Notes: generated by a model not told the origin, from the sequence alone. A DNA stretch of 64,000 bases from Cellulomonas carbonis (GCF_014636275.1 NZ_BMEB01000003.1:248001-312000); one strand, 5' to 3'. Shown: positions 8,331 to 17,585, counted from the stretch's first letter. A program made the numbers and translations.

Positions 8331-9149
8331 ATGGTCACCACCGCAACCCCCGGGGCCCACCCGGGCGACGTCGGCACCGAGCCGCTGCAGGCCGCCGCGC
8401 CGCTCGCCGCCGCGAACGCGAGCGAGAAGACGCTGCTCGTGCTCGAGGCCGCGCTGACGCACGCCCGGTTCACGGACGTCGTCGAGGCGACGGGCCTCGC
8501 GAAGGCGACCGTGCACCGGATCCTGACGACGCTCGTCGAGCGCGGGTTCGTCACGGTGACCGCCGAGGGGAGCTACCAGCCCGGGCCGCAGATCCTCGCG
8601 CTCGCCGGGCGTGCGCTGCAGCGCATCGACATCTCGGCCATCGCGCGTCCGTTCGTCGACGAGCTCGTCGCCGCCGTCCGCTGCACCGTGCACGTCGGCG
8701 CGGTCAACGGCGACGAGATCATCTACCTGATCCGATCCGACGGCGACAAGCCGTACCAGATGCCCTCGCGCGTGGGCCTGTCGATCCCGATGCACTCGTC
8801 GGGCATCGGCAAGGTCGTTCTCAGCGGGTACTCCGACGACGAGCTCGTCCGGTTCGCCGTCCGCGCGGGCCTGCCGCGCCGCACCGAGCACACCATCACG
8901 TCGCTCGAGCAGCTGCGCCACGAGATCGCCGACGTGCGCGCCAAGGGCTACGCGCTGGACCGCGAGGAGAACGTGCCGGGCGTCGCGTGCGTGGCGGCAC
9001 CCATCCGCGACCACACGGGGACGATCAAGTACGGCCTGAGCATCTCGACCATCACCCTCGAGCACACGCTCGAGCAGGTGGAGGCCATGGCGGCGCACGC
9101 CGTGGCCACCGCCGACCGGATCTCCGCGGCGCTGGGGCACGTCGGCTGA
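8331..9149 (+). CDS. IclR family transcriptional regulator
   Basis: A 272-aa regulator. The winged helix-turn-helix lies at about residues 30-90 (FTDVVEATGLAKATVHRILTTLVERGFV), followed by an IclR effector domain with GLSIPMHSSGIGKVVLSGY and ENVPGVACVAAPI. Such proteins bind sugar acids or aromatic acids and control adjacent catabolic genes. It lies 26 nt after kduI inside the operon it probably controls through the palindromes at 4190 and 4307. The ~20-residue N-terminal extension before the DNA-binding domain is low-complexity. Confidence 0.93.
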   Translation: MVTTATPGAHPGDVGTEPLQAAAPLAAANASEKTLLVLEAALTHARFTDVVEATGLAKATVHRILTTLVERGFVTVTAEGSYQPGPQILALAGRALQRIDISAIARPFVDELVAAVRCTVHVGAVNGDEIIYLIRSDGDKPYQMPSRVGLSIPMHSSGIGKVVLSGYSDDELVRFAVRAGLPRRTEHTITSLEQLRHEIADVRAKGYALDREENVPGVACVAAPIRDHTGTIKYGLSISTITLEHTLEQVEAMAAHAVATADRISAALGHVG

Positions 9150-9223
9150 GCCGACCCCCGCGCGTGGTGCCCGGTCGCACGACCGCACGACGCACCGACC
9201 GACACCACAGAGAGCACCGCGAC

Positions 9224-10015
9224 ATGACCAACGCAGCCACCAGCCCCGCCGCCTACGTCGAGGGCCTGTTCAGCCTCGAGGGCAAGCTCGCCGTCGTCAC
9301 GGGCGCCAGCCAGGGCATCGGCCTCGCGATCGCCGAGGCGCTCGCCTCCGCCGGCGCGGACGTGATCGGCGTGAGCCACGACATGCCCGAGGGCGACAGC
9401 GAGGTGCGGTCCGTCGTCGAGGGCCTCGGCCGCACGTTCACGCCGCTGCGCGCCGACTTCTCGGACCGCGCGCAGGTCACCGCGCTCGCGGCCGACCTCG
9501 CGGGCCGCGGCGTCGACATCCTCGTCAACAACGGCGGCACGATCCGCCGCACGCCCGCCGCGCTGCACTCCGACGAGGACTTCGACCACGTCGTCGACGT
9601 CAACCTGCGCGCGACGTTCGTCCTGTCGCGCGAGGTCGGCCGCACGATGATCGAGCGGGGGAGCGGGCGGATCGTCAACACCGCGTCGATGCTGAGCTTC
9701 CAGGGCGGGATCAACGTGCCCGGCTACACGTCGTCGAAGTCGGCCGTCGCGGGCCTGACCAAGGCGCTCGCCAACGAGTGGGCCGACAAGGGCGTGAACG
9801 TCAACGCCGTCGCGCCGGGCTACGTCGCGACCGCGAACACGCACCAGCTCCGCCAGGACGCCGAGCGCAGCCAGGCGATCCTCGACCGCATCCCCGCGGG
9901 CCGCTGGGCCGAGGCGTCCGACATCGCGGGCGCCGTCCTCTTCCTCTGCTCGCGCGCCGCGGACTACGTGCACGGCGCGATCCTGCCCGTCGACGGCGGC
10001 TGGCTGGCCCGCTGA
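9224..10015 (+). CDS. kduD: 2-dehydro-3-deoxy-D-gluconate 5-dehydrogenase-type SDR (KduD)
   Basis: A 263-aa classical short-chain dehydrogenase. The cofactor motif is TGASQGIG, the structural motif NNGG (variant of NNAG), and the catalytic residues are Ser in NTASMLS and Tyr-x3-Lys in YTSSK. The segment MLSFQGGINVPGYTSSKSAVAGLTKALANEWADKGVNVNAVAPGY in shorter blocks matches KduD closely. It would reduce 3-deoxy-D-glycero-2,5-hexodiulosonate to 2-keto-3-deoxygluconate after KduI. Its stop overlaps the next start (TGATG). A second, diverged KduD-like gene lies at 12104 in the same operon. Confidence 0.88.
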   Translation: MTNAATSPAAYVEGLFSLEGKLAVVTGASQGIGLAIAEALASAGADVIGVSHDMPEGDSEVRSVVEGLGRTFTPLRADFSDRAQVTALAADLAGRGVDILVNNGGTIRRTPAALHSDEDFDHVVDVNLRATFVLSREVGRTMIERGSGRIVNTASMLSFQGGINVPGYTSSKSAVAGLTKALANEWADKGVNVNAVAPGYVATANTHQLRQDAERSQAILDRIPAGRWAEASDIAGAVLFLCSRAADYVHGAILPVDGGWLAR

Positions 10016-11064
10016 TGCGCATCGTCATCACCGAGTGCGACCACGACTCGTTCGAGGACGAGCACGGCGTCGTCGACCCGGTGGGTGCCGAGCTCGTGCT
10101 CACGCAGTCGCGGACGCCCGAGGAGCTCGTCGCGAACGCTGCCGACGCCGACGGGATCCTCGTCCAGTACGCGTCGATCACGGCGGAGGTCATGGACGCG
10201 CTGCCGCGCCTGCGCGCGATCGGCCGGTACGGCGTGGGCGTCGACTCGGTCGACGTCGCGGCGGCGACCGAGCGCGGCATCGCGGTGTGCAACGTGCCGG
10301 ACTACGGCACCGAGGCGGTCTCGGACCACGCGATCGCGATGGCGCTCGCGACGGCGCGCGGCATCCCGCGGCTCGACCGCGGCGTGCGCGCGGGCTCGTT
10401 CGACCTCGTCGCGGTCCGCCCGCTGTTCCAGACGCGCGGGCGCGTGTTCGGCGTCGTCGGGATGGGCCTGATCGGCACCGCGACCGCCCGCAAGGCGGCC
10501 GGGCTCGGGTACGAGGTCATCGGGTACGACGTGCTCGCCGAGCCCGGGACCGAGTTCCACGGGTTCCCCGCGGTGACGCTCACCGAGCTCCTCGAGCGGT
10601 CGCAGGTCGTGTCGCTGCACACGCCGCTCACCGACGAGACGCGCGGCATGGTCGGCGCCGAGCAGATCGCGCTCATGCGGGCCGACGCGATCCTCGTCAA
10701 CACGAGCCGGGGCGGCGTCGTCGACACCCCCGCGCTCGTGGACGCCCTGCGCGAGGGCCGCATCCGCGGCGCCGCGATCGACGTCCACGAGCAGGAGCCG
10801 CTGCCACCCGACCACCCGCTCACGTCGTTCGACTCGGTCGTGCTCACGCCGCACCTGGCCTGGTACACCGAGGAGTCCTACGGCGAGCTCAAGCGCCGGA
10901 CGATCGAGAACGTGGTCGACGTGTGCTCCGACCGCGTGCCGCGCAACGTCGTCAACCCCGAGGTGCTGGGGGCCCCCGGCCGCAACGCGACCGTCCGCGC
11001 AGTGCGCACGCCCACACCCGCGCCCGCCCCCACGCCCGCCCCCACGTCAGGAGCAGCCGGATGA
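10015..11064 (+). CDS. D-isomer-specific 2-hydroxyacid dehydrogenase
   Basis: A 349-aa C-terminal-binding-protein/phosphoglycerate-dehydrogenase-like enzyme. It has the NAD motif VGMGLIGTATARKAAG and the catalytic set Arg in VNTSRGGVVD, Glu in AIDVHEQEPLP and His in LTPHLAWYTEES. The family interconverts 2-keto acids and D-2-hydroxy acids. The C-terminal ~25 residues are a Pro/Ala/Thr-rich tail. It is coupled on both sides: TGATG with kduD and ATGA with the alcohol dehydrogenase. The substrate is unknown; a 2-keto sugar acid fits the context. Confidence 0.85.
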   Translation: MRIVITECDHDSFEDEHGVVDPVGAELVLTQSRTPEELVANAADADGILVQYASITAEVMDALPRLRAIGRYGVGVDSVDVAAATERGIAVCNVPDYGTEAVSDHAIAMALATARGIPRLDRGVRAGSFDLVAVRPLFQTRGRVFGVVGMGLIGTATARKAAGLGYEVIGYDVLAEPGTEFHGFPAVTLTELLERSQVVSLHTPLTDETRGMVGAEQIALMRADAILVNTSRGGVVDTPALVDALREGRIRGAAIDVHEQEPLPPDHPLTSFDSVVLTPHLAWYTEESYGELKRRTIENVVDVCSDRVPRNVVNPEVLGAPGRNATVRAVRTPTPAPAPTPAPTSGAAG

Positions 11065-12107
11065 GCACCGACACGAGCAGCATGCGCGCCGCCGTGTGGA
11101 CGGGCACCGACGCGGTCGAGGTCCGCGACGTCGCCCTGCCCGAGGTTCCCGAGGGCTGGGCGCTCGTGCGCGTCGCCTACAACGGGATCTGCGGGACCGA
11201 CCTGTCGATCCTGCACGGCAGGCACCCGCGCGCGCAGGCGCCGCTCGTGCCCGGGCACGAGATCTCCGGCTGGGTCGAGCGGGCCGGCGCCTCGGGCCCG
11301 CGCGAGGGCGCGCTCGTCATCGCCGAGCCGCTGATCAGCTGCGGCACGTGCCGCGCGTGCCGCGACGGGCACGGGCACGTGTGCCGCGACCTGAAGCTCT
11401 ACGGCATCGACGCCCCCGGCGGCATGGCGCAGTACGTCGCGCTGCCGCCCGACGTCCTGCACGAGGTCCCGTCCTCGGTCGACCCGCGCACGGCCGCGCT
11501 CGCCGAGCCGCTCGCCGTCGCGGTGCACGCCGTCGCGCTGTCCGGCATGCAGCCCGGCGACACCGTCGCGGTGCACGGCGCGGGGCCGATCGGCGTGCTC
11601 ACCGCGCTCGTCGCGCGGCACGAGGGCGCCGGCACCGTCGTCGTCACCGAGCCGAGCGCGTGGCGCCGCGAGGTCGCCGAGGGCATGGGGTTCACCGTCG
11701 TGCCCGAGGGCTCGTCGATGGCCGACGTGCTCGCGCCGCTGACCGACGGCGAGGGCGCCGACGTCACGTTCGACTCCGCGGCGCACCCGAGCGTCGCCGC
11801 GCAGCTCACCGCGACGACGCGCGTGCTCGGCCGGATCGTCGTCGTCGGCGTCTACAAGCAGCCGACGCCGGTCGACCTCCAGGCGGTCTGCTTCAAGGAG
11901 CAGACGATGGTCGGCGTCCGCGTCTACACGACCGCCGACGTGCGCCGCGCGATCGAGCTCCTCGCCGACGACGCGCTCGGCCTCGGGTCGTTCCCGACCC
12001 GCGCGTACGACCTGGGCGACGTCGAGGCCGCGTTCGCCGCGGCGACGTCGGGCCAGGACTGCCTCAAGGTCCTCGTGACCCCCCTCGACGGAAAGGCCGA
12101 CGCATGA
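11061..12107 (+). CDS. Zinc-dependent alcohol/polyol dehydrogenase
   Basis: A 348-aa medium-chain dehydrogenase. The catalytic zinc region is GICGTDLSILHGRHP with VPGHEISG (Cys, His-Glu); the structural zinc site is CGTCRACRDGHGHVC (four cysteines); the cofactor fold is VHGAGPIGVLTAL. It resembles sorbitol/threonine/galactitol dehydrogenases and would oxidise a sugar alcohol or hydroxy acid. It overlaps both neighbours by ATGA, and CAGGAG precedes its start. Its place between a hydroxyacid dehydrogenase and a KduD-like SDR suggests a further sugar-acid branch entering the same pathway. Confidence 0.87.
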   Translation: MSTDTSSMRAAVWTGTDAVEVRDVALPEVPEGWALVRVAYNGICGTDLSILHGRHPRAQAPLVPGHEISGWVERAGASGPREGALVIAEPLISCGTCRACRDGHGHVCRDLKLYGIDAPGGMAQYVALPPDVLHEVPSSVDPRTAALAEPLAVAVHAVALSGMQPGDTVAVHGAGPIGVLTALVARHEGAGTVVVTEPSAWRREVAEGMGFTVVPEGSSMADVLAPLTDGEGADVTFDSAAHPSVAAQLTATTRVLGRIVVVGVYKQPTPVDLQAVCFKEQTMVGVRVYTTADVRRAIELLADDALGLGSFPTRAYDLGDVEAAFAAATSGQDCLKVLVTPLDGKADA

Positions 12108-12859
12108 GCACGCCCTTCGACCTCACGGGCCGGACGGCCGTCGTCACCGGGGGCGGGCGCGGCCTGGGCCGCGGGATCAGCGAGGCACTGCTGGCGGCGG
12201 GCGCCGACGTCGTGGTGCTGTCGCGCGGTGCCGTGCCGGACGAGCTGACCGCGTACGCGGCGGGCCTCGGCCGGACCGTGAGCCACTACGCGCTCGACCT
12301 CGGCGACGGCGACGCGATCGCCGCGACCGCCGAGCGCGTCCTGGCGGACCACCGCGTCGACGTCCTCGTCAACAACGCGGGCACGCAGGACCGGCACCCG
12401 GCGGTCGACTTCCCGCTCGACGCGTGGGACCGCGTGATCGACGTCAACCTGCGCGCGGTGTTCCAGCTGTGCCAGCTCTTCGGCCGGCCCATGCTCGAGC
12501 GCGGCGAGGGCAAGGTGGTCAACCTCGCGTCGCTCCTGTCCTTCCAGGGCGGCATCACCGTGCCCGCGTACGCCGCGAGCAAGGGCGCCGTCGCGCAGCT
12601 CACCAAGGCGCTGTGCAACGAGTGGGCGGGCAAGGGCGTCAACGTCAACGCCGTCGCGCCCGGCTACATGGCGACCGACATGAACGAGGCGCTGCTCGCC
12701 GACCCCGTGCGGCTCGAGCAGCTCTCCGTGCGGATCCCGGCCGGGCGGTGGGGCACGCCGCAGGACATGGGCGGCGTCGTCGTCTTCCTCGCGTCCGACG
12801 CCGCGGCGTACGTGCACGGCCAGGTCGTCGCGGTCGACGGCGGGTGGCTCGCGCGCTGA
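12104..12859 (+). CDS. Second KduD-like short-chain dehydrogenase
   Basis: A 251-aa SDR with TGGGRGLG, NNAG, Ser in NLASLLS and Tyr-x3-Lys in YAASK. It is clearly paralogous to the SDR at 9224: both share LLSFQGGI/MLSFQGGI, LTKAL-NEWA-KGVNVNAVAPGY and the end VDGGWLAR. It probably acts on a related deoxy-ketouronate or gluconate. It is the last gene of the rightward operon and starts inside the preceding stop (ATGA). Which paralogue is the true KduD cannot be decided from sequence alone; the 9224 gene is nearer kduI. Confidence 0.87.
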   Translation: MSTPFDLTGRTAVVTGGGRGLGRGISEALLAAGADVVVLSRGAVPDELTAYAAGLGRTVSHYALDLGDGDAIAATAERVLADHRVDVLVNNAGTQDRHPAVDFPLDAWDRVIDVNLRAVFQLCQLFGRPMLERGEGKVVNLASLLSFQGGITVPAYAASKGAVAQLTKALCNEWAGKGVNVNAVAPGYMATDMNEALLADPVRLEQLSVRIPAGRWGTPQDMGGVVVFLASDAAAYVHGQVVAVDGGWLAR

Positions 12860-12945
12860 CGCGATGGGCCCGGCCGCGATGAGTTCGGCGCGCGCGGCGG
12901 GTCTGCCTCCCTGACCGGTTCGTCGACCTGGGCGAGGAGAGCATC

Positions 12946-13563
12946 GTGGGACTGATCCGCATCGAGCTGTTCGCGACGCTCGACCTCGTCGGGCAGTCGC
13001 CCGGCCGACCCGACGAGGACCCGATCGGGTTCCCGTACGGCGGCTGGCAGGCGCCGCTGATCGACGACGTCGCGGGGCAGCAGATCGCCGCGGCCTACGA
13101 GGGCACCGACGCGCTGCTCCTCGGGCGGCGGACCTACGACATCTTCGCGGCGTACTGGCCGCACCAGGAGGGTGGCCCCGGGTCGATAGCCGAGCTGTTC
13201 AACCGCGTTCCCAAGTACGTCGCGTCGCACGGGACGCCCGACCTCTCGTGGGCCGGCTCGACCCGGCTCGGACCCGACCTCCCGGCCGCGGTGCGTGAGG
13301 TCCGCGACCGCCACGACGACGTCAAGGTCGTCGGGAGCCTCGGGCTGGTCCAGACCCTGCTGCGCGAGCGGCTGTTCGACCGCCTCGACCTGTGGGTCCA
13401 CCCGATCGTGCTCGGCGTGGGGAAGAAGGTCTTCGACGGCGGCGCGGTGCCGACGAGCCTCGAGCTGCTCGAGCCGCCCGCCGCCGGGCCGAGCGGGACC
13501 GTGCTGCTGCGCTACGCGCTGGCCGACGGCGTGCCCGCGACGGGGGACATGAGCGCGGCCTGA
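12946..13563 (+). CDS. Dihydrofolate reductase family protein (RibD C-terminal fold)
   Basis: A 205-aa protein of the small DHFR/RibD_C-like reductases common in actinobacteria. Typical parts are the start LIRIELFATLDLVGQ, ALLLGRRTYDIFAAYWP, KYVASH and the end VHPIVLGVGKKVFDGG. These are NADPH-binding folds of mostly unknown substrate. The GTG start follows GAGGAGAG. It stands alone after the sugar-acid operon and is convergent with the hydrolase gene. Confidence 0.85.
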   Translation: MGLIRIELFATLDLVGQSPGRPDEDPIGFPYGGWQAPLIDDVAGQQIAAAYEGTDALLLGRRTYDIFAAYWPHQEGGPGSIAELFNRVPKYVASHGTPDLSWAGSTRLGPDLPAAVREVRDRHDDVKVVGSLGLVQTLLRERLFDRLDLWVHPIVLGVGKKVFDGGAVPTSLELLEPPAAGPSGTVLLRYALADGVPATGDMSAA

Positions 13564-13624
13564 CGCCGGACGGTGCCCGACTGCGTGGTGCCGGCGCGTC
13601 GGCGCGCGGGTGACCGAGGAGCGG

Positions 13625-14422
13625 TCAGGGGGTCGTGCCGACGTCCGCGCCCACGTCGTCGGACCGGCTGAGGAAGTCGACGATCGCACCGCGGAAGTCG
13701 GCGTCGTGCAGCACGCCGCCGTGGTCGCCGTCGAGGAGGCGCAGGGTGGCGTCCGGCAGCGCCGAGGAGAGGACGTCGGGGCGCCGCGCGAGCGCGTCGT
13801 CGCGTCCCGCGAGGACGAGCGTGGGGACGGTGACGTCGGCGAACGGGATCGGGTCGCGGTGGACGGCCGCCGCGTGCGCCGCGAGCGCGCGGCGGTCGGC
13901 ACCCGTCGCGTCGGCGAGGCCGCGGAACCCCGCGGCGCCCGGGTGCGTGATGGTGCTCGGGTCGTCGGTCAGCAGGGCGTGCTGCAGCGCCTCGCGGTCC
14001 AGCACCGCCGTGTCGACACCGCCCTGCTCGACGGCCGCGGCGCCGATCCCGCCGACGACGAGCCGCCGCACACGCGGGTCGCGCGCCGTGGTGAGCAGCG
14101 CGACGACGGCGCCCATCGAGTAGCCGACGAGGTCCACGGCGGGGACCCCGAGGAGGTCGACGAGTGCGACGACGTCGGCCGCCATGCGCCCCTCGCCGTA
14201 CCGGGCCGGGTCGTGCGGCGTGTCCGACGCACCGTGGCCGCGCGCGTCGAGCGCGACGACCCGCCGGCCTGCCCGGACGAGGGCGTCCACGACGCCCGTC
14301 GCGACCCAGTCCACCTCGGCGCTCGCGCCGAAGCCGTGGTGCAGCAGCACGGGCCTGCCGTCGCTGTCACCCCAGCCCCGGTAGGCGATCCGGACACCGT
14401 CGTCGGACACGAAGCTCTCCAC
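13625..14422 (-). CDS. Alpha/beta hydrolase
   Basis: A 265-aa alpha/beta-hydrolase. Recognisable parts are VLLHHGFGAS (oxyanion), DARGHGAS, the nucleophile elbow GYSMGAV (Ser), the acid in AGRDDALA and His in DGDHGGVLHD. It resembles esterases and haloperoxidase-like hydrolases of unknown substrate. I chose the GTG at 14422: TACGGT lies 8 nt upstream, so the mRNA may be leaderless. It faces away from the TGT-like gene across an 11-bp tandem repeat. Confidence 0.85.
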   Translation of the reverse strand: MESFVSDDGVRIAYRGWGDSDGRPVLLHHGFGASAEVDWVATGVVDALVRAGRRVVALDARGHGASDTPHDPARYGEGRMAADVVALVDLLGVPAVDLVGYSMGAVVALLTTARDPRVRRLVVGGIGAAAVEQGGVDTAVLDREALQHALLTDDPSTITHPGAAGFRGLADATGADRRALAAHAAAVHRDPIPFADVTVPTLVLAGRDDALARRPDVLSSALPDATLRLLDGDHGGVLHDADFRGAIVDFLSRSDDVGADVGTTP

Positions 14423-14467
14423 GTCCCGAGACCGTACCGGCCCGTGGCGCGGGCCGGGGGTCGCGGC

Positions 14468-14599
14468 GTGCCGCCGCCGTGCCGCAGCGCAGTCGCAGCG
14501 GTGCCGCCGCCGTGCCGCCGCCGTGCCGCAGCGCAGTCGCAGCGGTGCCGCCGCCGTGCCGCAGCGCAGTCGCAGCGGTGTCGCAGCCGTACCGCACGG
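14468..14599. repeat. 11-bp tandem repeat array, about 12 units
   Basis: Successive 11-mers are GTGCCGCCGCC, GTGCCGCAGCG and CAGTCGCAGCG. The first three make a 33-bp higher unit that recurs about three times, with one extra GTGCCGCCGCC, and the last two units decay. The array fills the middle of the 259-bp interval between two divergent genes. No promoter box is obvious inside it. Confidence 0.85.
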
Positions 14600-14681
14600 C
14601 CGGTCACGACCATTGTCACGGTGATCACCGAGGCATAGCCTGGCCGGATCGGTGGTGCTCCTTCGAGAGGCGCGCGCCATG

Positions 14682-16091
14682 CCGAAGGTCACGTTCGTGC
14701 ACAACCTCAAGCCCGACGCGGTGCAGGCCGCGGTCAGCGGGATGAGCGACCCGGCGGGGTACCTCGTCGCGCCCGGCAACGCGACCGGCCAGGGGCTCGA
14801 GCTGACGCGCTTCGTCCGGGGGCTCGGGTTCGACCTGCTCGTCGACAACGGCAACTTCGCCCTCCTGGGCCCGATCGGGCGGCAGTTCGGCGTCGAGGCC
14901 CGGACGCTGCACGAGGAGGTCCGCACCGCCGAGCGGGCGCTCGGCCGGACCGCGCGCGGGCCCGGGGACCTCCCGGCGGACCTGAGCGCCCGGTACGGCG
15001 ACCTCGCCGACCGCGTGCGCCGCGCGGCGGTCGACGCGGTGCCCGCCGACGCGTCCCTCGCGCTCGCCCAGGACGCGCTCGACCCCACGAGCGTGATCGG
15101 CGTCGAGGACCTCACGATGGCGTGCTGGCTCCGGCTCGACGTCGAGCCCGCGTACCTGCGTCGACCGCGCCGCGCCTACCGGCGGATGAACCGGTCCGTC
15201 GCGCGGCGGGCGGTGCGCGCCGCCGCGGCCCGGGGCGACCCGGCGGCCGTCCCGACCCTGCCCGTCGCGTCGGCCCTGTCCTTCAACACCGCGAAGGACG
15301 CCGGCCGGGAGTTCGCCGCCGCGGGCCTGACCTCGATCTCGATGGGCTTCGGCGCGTACATGGCCGACGACCACTTCACGGACCACCTCTACCGGGACCG
15401 CCGACGCATCGACCTCGGCGCGAACCTCCCGCAGCGCTACACGCGGACCGTCGCGGCCGCCGTCGGCTTCTGGGAGGGCTACGACGAGGTCGCGCACCGC
15501 CCGCCCGCGCGGTTCCACTTCCTCGGCGTCGGCGCGCCGATCATGATCGCGCTGCTCGCGCTCGCGGCGCGGCGGACGCCCGAGCTGAGCTTCGACGCCA
15601 CGAGCCCGATCCTCGACGCGACGCAGGGCGGGACCATCTACAGCGACCGGCCCGCGCACCTCAAGCTCCGGACGCGCAAGGTCGCGCACCGCCTCGCGCG
15701 CGAGCCGGCCCTCACCTGGGACTGCCCGTGCCCCTTCTGCACCGACTTCACCGGCAGGTCGCCGTTCGACTACGCACGGGGCCACGCGTGGTTCGCGACG
15801 ACGGGTGCGACCGACGTGACGACCGCCGACCTCGCACCCGGCGGTGCGCTGTTCGAGGCGTACCCCCTGCTGTCCGAGCCGGCCGCCGGTGAGCTGCGCC
15901 GGGAGGTCAGCTACGCGCGCGTCGGGCACAACCACTGGATCATCGACCGCCTCGCGCGGTCGCTGACCCGCGCCTCGGCCCGCGGGACGCTCCCCGTCCG
16001 CGTGACGTCGATCATCCGCGACTACCAGGCGCGCACGACCCCCGTCTTCGCCCGCGCGGTCGAGGTCGGGCTGCAGCTCGCCGCCGGCTGA
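14682..16091 (+). CDS. tRNA-guanine transglycosylase-like protein (TGT superfamily, DpdA-like)
   Basis: A 469-aa protein whose motifs match the TGT fold. An Asp in LLVDNGNFAL (D55) sits where TGT has its first active-site Asp. FHFLGVGAP resembles the base-binding G-L-A-V-G-E loop. FDATSP (D305) matches the nucleophile region. CPCPFC (C348, C350, C353) is an exact C-x-C-x2-C zinc motif, followed by His in GHNHW (H416), which resembles the TGT H-N motif. Known relatives exchange guanine for a 7-deazaguanine in tRNA, or in DNA (DpdA). The wider Cys-His spacing and low overall likeness argue against the housekeeping enzyme. No preQ0 synthesis genes are in the window. Two unknown genes follow. The substrate is unknown. 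Confidence 0.6.
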   Translation, partial: PKVTFVHNLKPDAVQAAVSGMSDPAGYLVAPGNATGQGLELTRFVRGLGFDLLVDNGNFALLGPIGRQFGVEARTLHEEVRTAERALGRTARGPGDLPADLSARYGDLADRVRRAAVDAVPADASLALAQDALDPTSVIGVEDLTMACWLRLDVEPAYLRRPRRAYRRMNRSVARRAVRAAAARGDPAAVPTLPVASALSFNTAKDAGREFAAAGLTSISMGFGAYMADDHFTDHLYRDRRRIDLGANLPQRYTRTVAAAVGFWEGYDEVAHRPPARFHFLGVGAPIMIALLALAARRTPELSFDATSPILDATQGGTIYSDRPAHLKLRTRKVAHRLAREPALTWDCPCPFCTDFTGRSPFDYARGHAWFATTGATDVTTADLAPGGALFEAYPLLSEPAAGELRREVSYARVGHNHWIIDRLARSLTRASARGTLPVRVTSIIRDYQARTTPVFARAVEVGLQLAAG

Positions 16092-16197
16092 CGTCCGGCG
16101 GTACCCGAGGCAGGACCCGAGAGGGGCCCGGCCGGAAGGAAGGAAGGAGCACGACGCCCGACCCCCACCCACGACAGCCACCTCCGAGGAGGCGACC

Positions 16198-17580
16198 ATG
16201 ACCGGCTTGCGCGCACTGCCGCTCGAGCTGCTACCACCCTTCACGTCCACGGCTCCCGCGAAGGTCGCGGCCGCCGACGCGGCCCAGGAGGCCTTCCGGG
16301 GGCTGCTCCTGGCGCGCAGCTGGGACCTCCTGCACGGGCACGCGGCGACCCTCGCCGGGCTCGCGGCCGCCCTGCGGGAGCACGCCGAGGCGCGAGCCGT
16401 CCTGCACGCGCACCACGCCCGCTACCTCACCGAGCGCGACGCCGGCCTGACGCAGGTGTTCGCGGCGCTCGCGGCCGACGGCTCGCCCGAGGCGACCGCG
16501 ATCCGGGACGCCCTGCTCGCGCAGGCGACGACCGAGCTCGGCGACCCCGCCGCGGCCCAGGCGCTCGTCGACGCGCTCCTCGCGGGGAACCACGCGGTCT
16601 TCGACGCGCGTGACGCGGAGAGGTCCGCGACGGTCGCCGAGCTCGACGTCGTCGGTGCCGCGTGCGTCCAGACCGCGGCCCTGGCGGCACGGGCCGCGAT
16701 CGACTCGGCGCTGCACAAGGCGTACGTCGTCACGACCGCGCAGGCCGCGGGGCCGGACCAGCCCGCCGACCTCCAGGTCGTGCAGGACGAGGCGGACGCG
16801 CTGCGCACCCTCCACGACGACGCGGTCGGTGCGCTGTTCGCCCACCTCGACACCGAGGACGACCGGGACGCGTTCGCCGACCTGGCGGTCGCGCTCGGCT
16901 CGCGCATCGCCTCGCGCGCACCCGTCGCGGCCATGGTCGTCGGCGCCTACCTCGGTCTGCTGCACCAGCGTCCGAGCCCGCAGGGGTCGCTCGCCGAGCA
17001 CCGCTCCGCGCTGGACGTGGTCGAGCTCGTCGAGCGCCTGCACCTCGTGCTGGCGTACACGTGGACCGTCCAGGTCGGGCTGCTCGGGCCCGACGCCGGC
17101 CGGTGGTACTCGAACGAGCGCCGCCGGACCGACACGCGCACCATCGCGTCGCAGGTCCCCGAGGGGCAGCCGGTCACGGCCCAGGAGCTCCTCGACGGCA
17201 CGGGCGCCGAGGGCGACATGGTGACGGTCGAGGGCGTCGTCGACGGGCTCGCGATCGCGGACGACCCCGCCCCGCCCAAGTTCTCGACGTTCTGCGACGT
17301 CGTCGACCTGGCCACGGGCACGTCGGTGCGCGTGCGCGCGCACATGTTCAGCCTGCTCAACAACGGGCTCCAGGACGGCGCGTTCACCCGGCTCACCGGA
17401 TTCGTGCGCCGCTCGGCGCCCTGGGAGCCGACCGTCGGGCTCGACGTGGACCGCGTCGACCTGACGGACCTGGCCAGGCAGAGCTGGTACGACGACGTGA
17501 CGGCACGCCTGCGCCACCACTCCCTGCTCCGTCCCGACGGGATGAGCATGTTCTTCACCCCACCTGTGCGAACGGACTGA
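16198..17580 (+). CDS. Unknown 460-aa protein with a helical body and a possible OB-like C-terminal domain
   Basis: I do not recognise this family. Residues ~1-290 are Ala/Leu-rich and probably helical, with two mildly hydrophobic stretches (QTAALAARAAID and APVAAMVVGAYLGLL). Residues ~330-420 look like a beta barrel (EGDMVTVEGVVDGL, SVRVRAHMFSLLNNGL, AFTRLTGFVRRS), reminiscent of an OB fold. ATG 16198 follows GAGGAGG. It lies 106 nt after the TGT-like gene and 5 nt before the small membrane protein, suggesting one transcript. No catalytic motif was seen. Confidence 0.6.
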   Translation: MTGLRALPLELLPPFTSTAPAKVAAADAAQEAFRGLLLARSWDLLHGHAATLAGLAAALREHAEARAVLHAHHARYLTERDAGLTQVFAALAADGSPEATAIRDALLAQATTELGDPAAAQALVDALLAGNHAVFDARDAERSATVAELDVVGAACVQTAALAARAAIDSALHKAYVVTTAQAAGPDQPADLQVVQDEADALRTLHDDAVGALFAHLDTEDDRDAFADLAVALGSRIASRAPVAAMVVGAYLGLLHQRPSPQGSLAEHRSALDVVELVERLHLVLAYTWTVQVGLLGPDAGRWYSNERRRTDTRTIASQVPEGQPVTAQELLDGTGAEGDMVTVEGVVDGLAIADDPAPPKFSTFCDVVDLATGTSVRVRAHMFSLLNNGLQDGAFTRLTGFVRRSAPWEPTVGLDVDRVDLTDLARQSWYDDVTARLRHHSLLRPDGMSMFFTPPVRTD

Positions 17581-17585
17581 TCACC

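Noticed and set aside
14468..14599. CRISPR-like array
   Set aside because: The units are contiguous 11-mers without unique spacers, and no cas gene is present.
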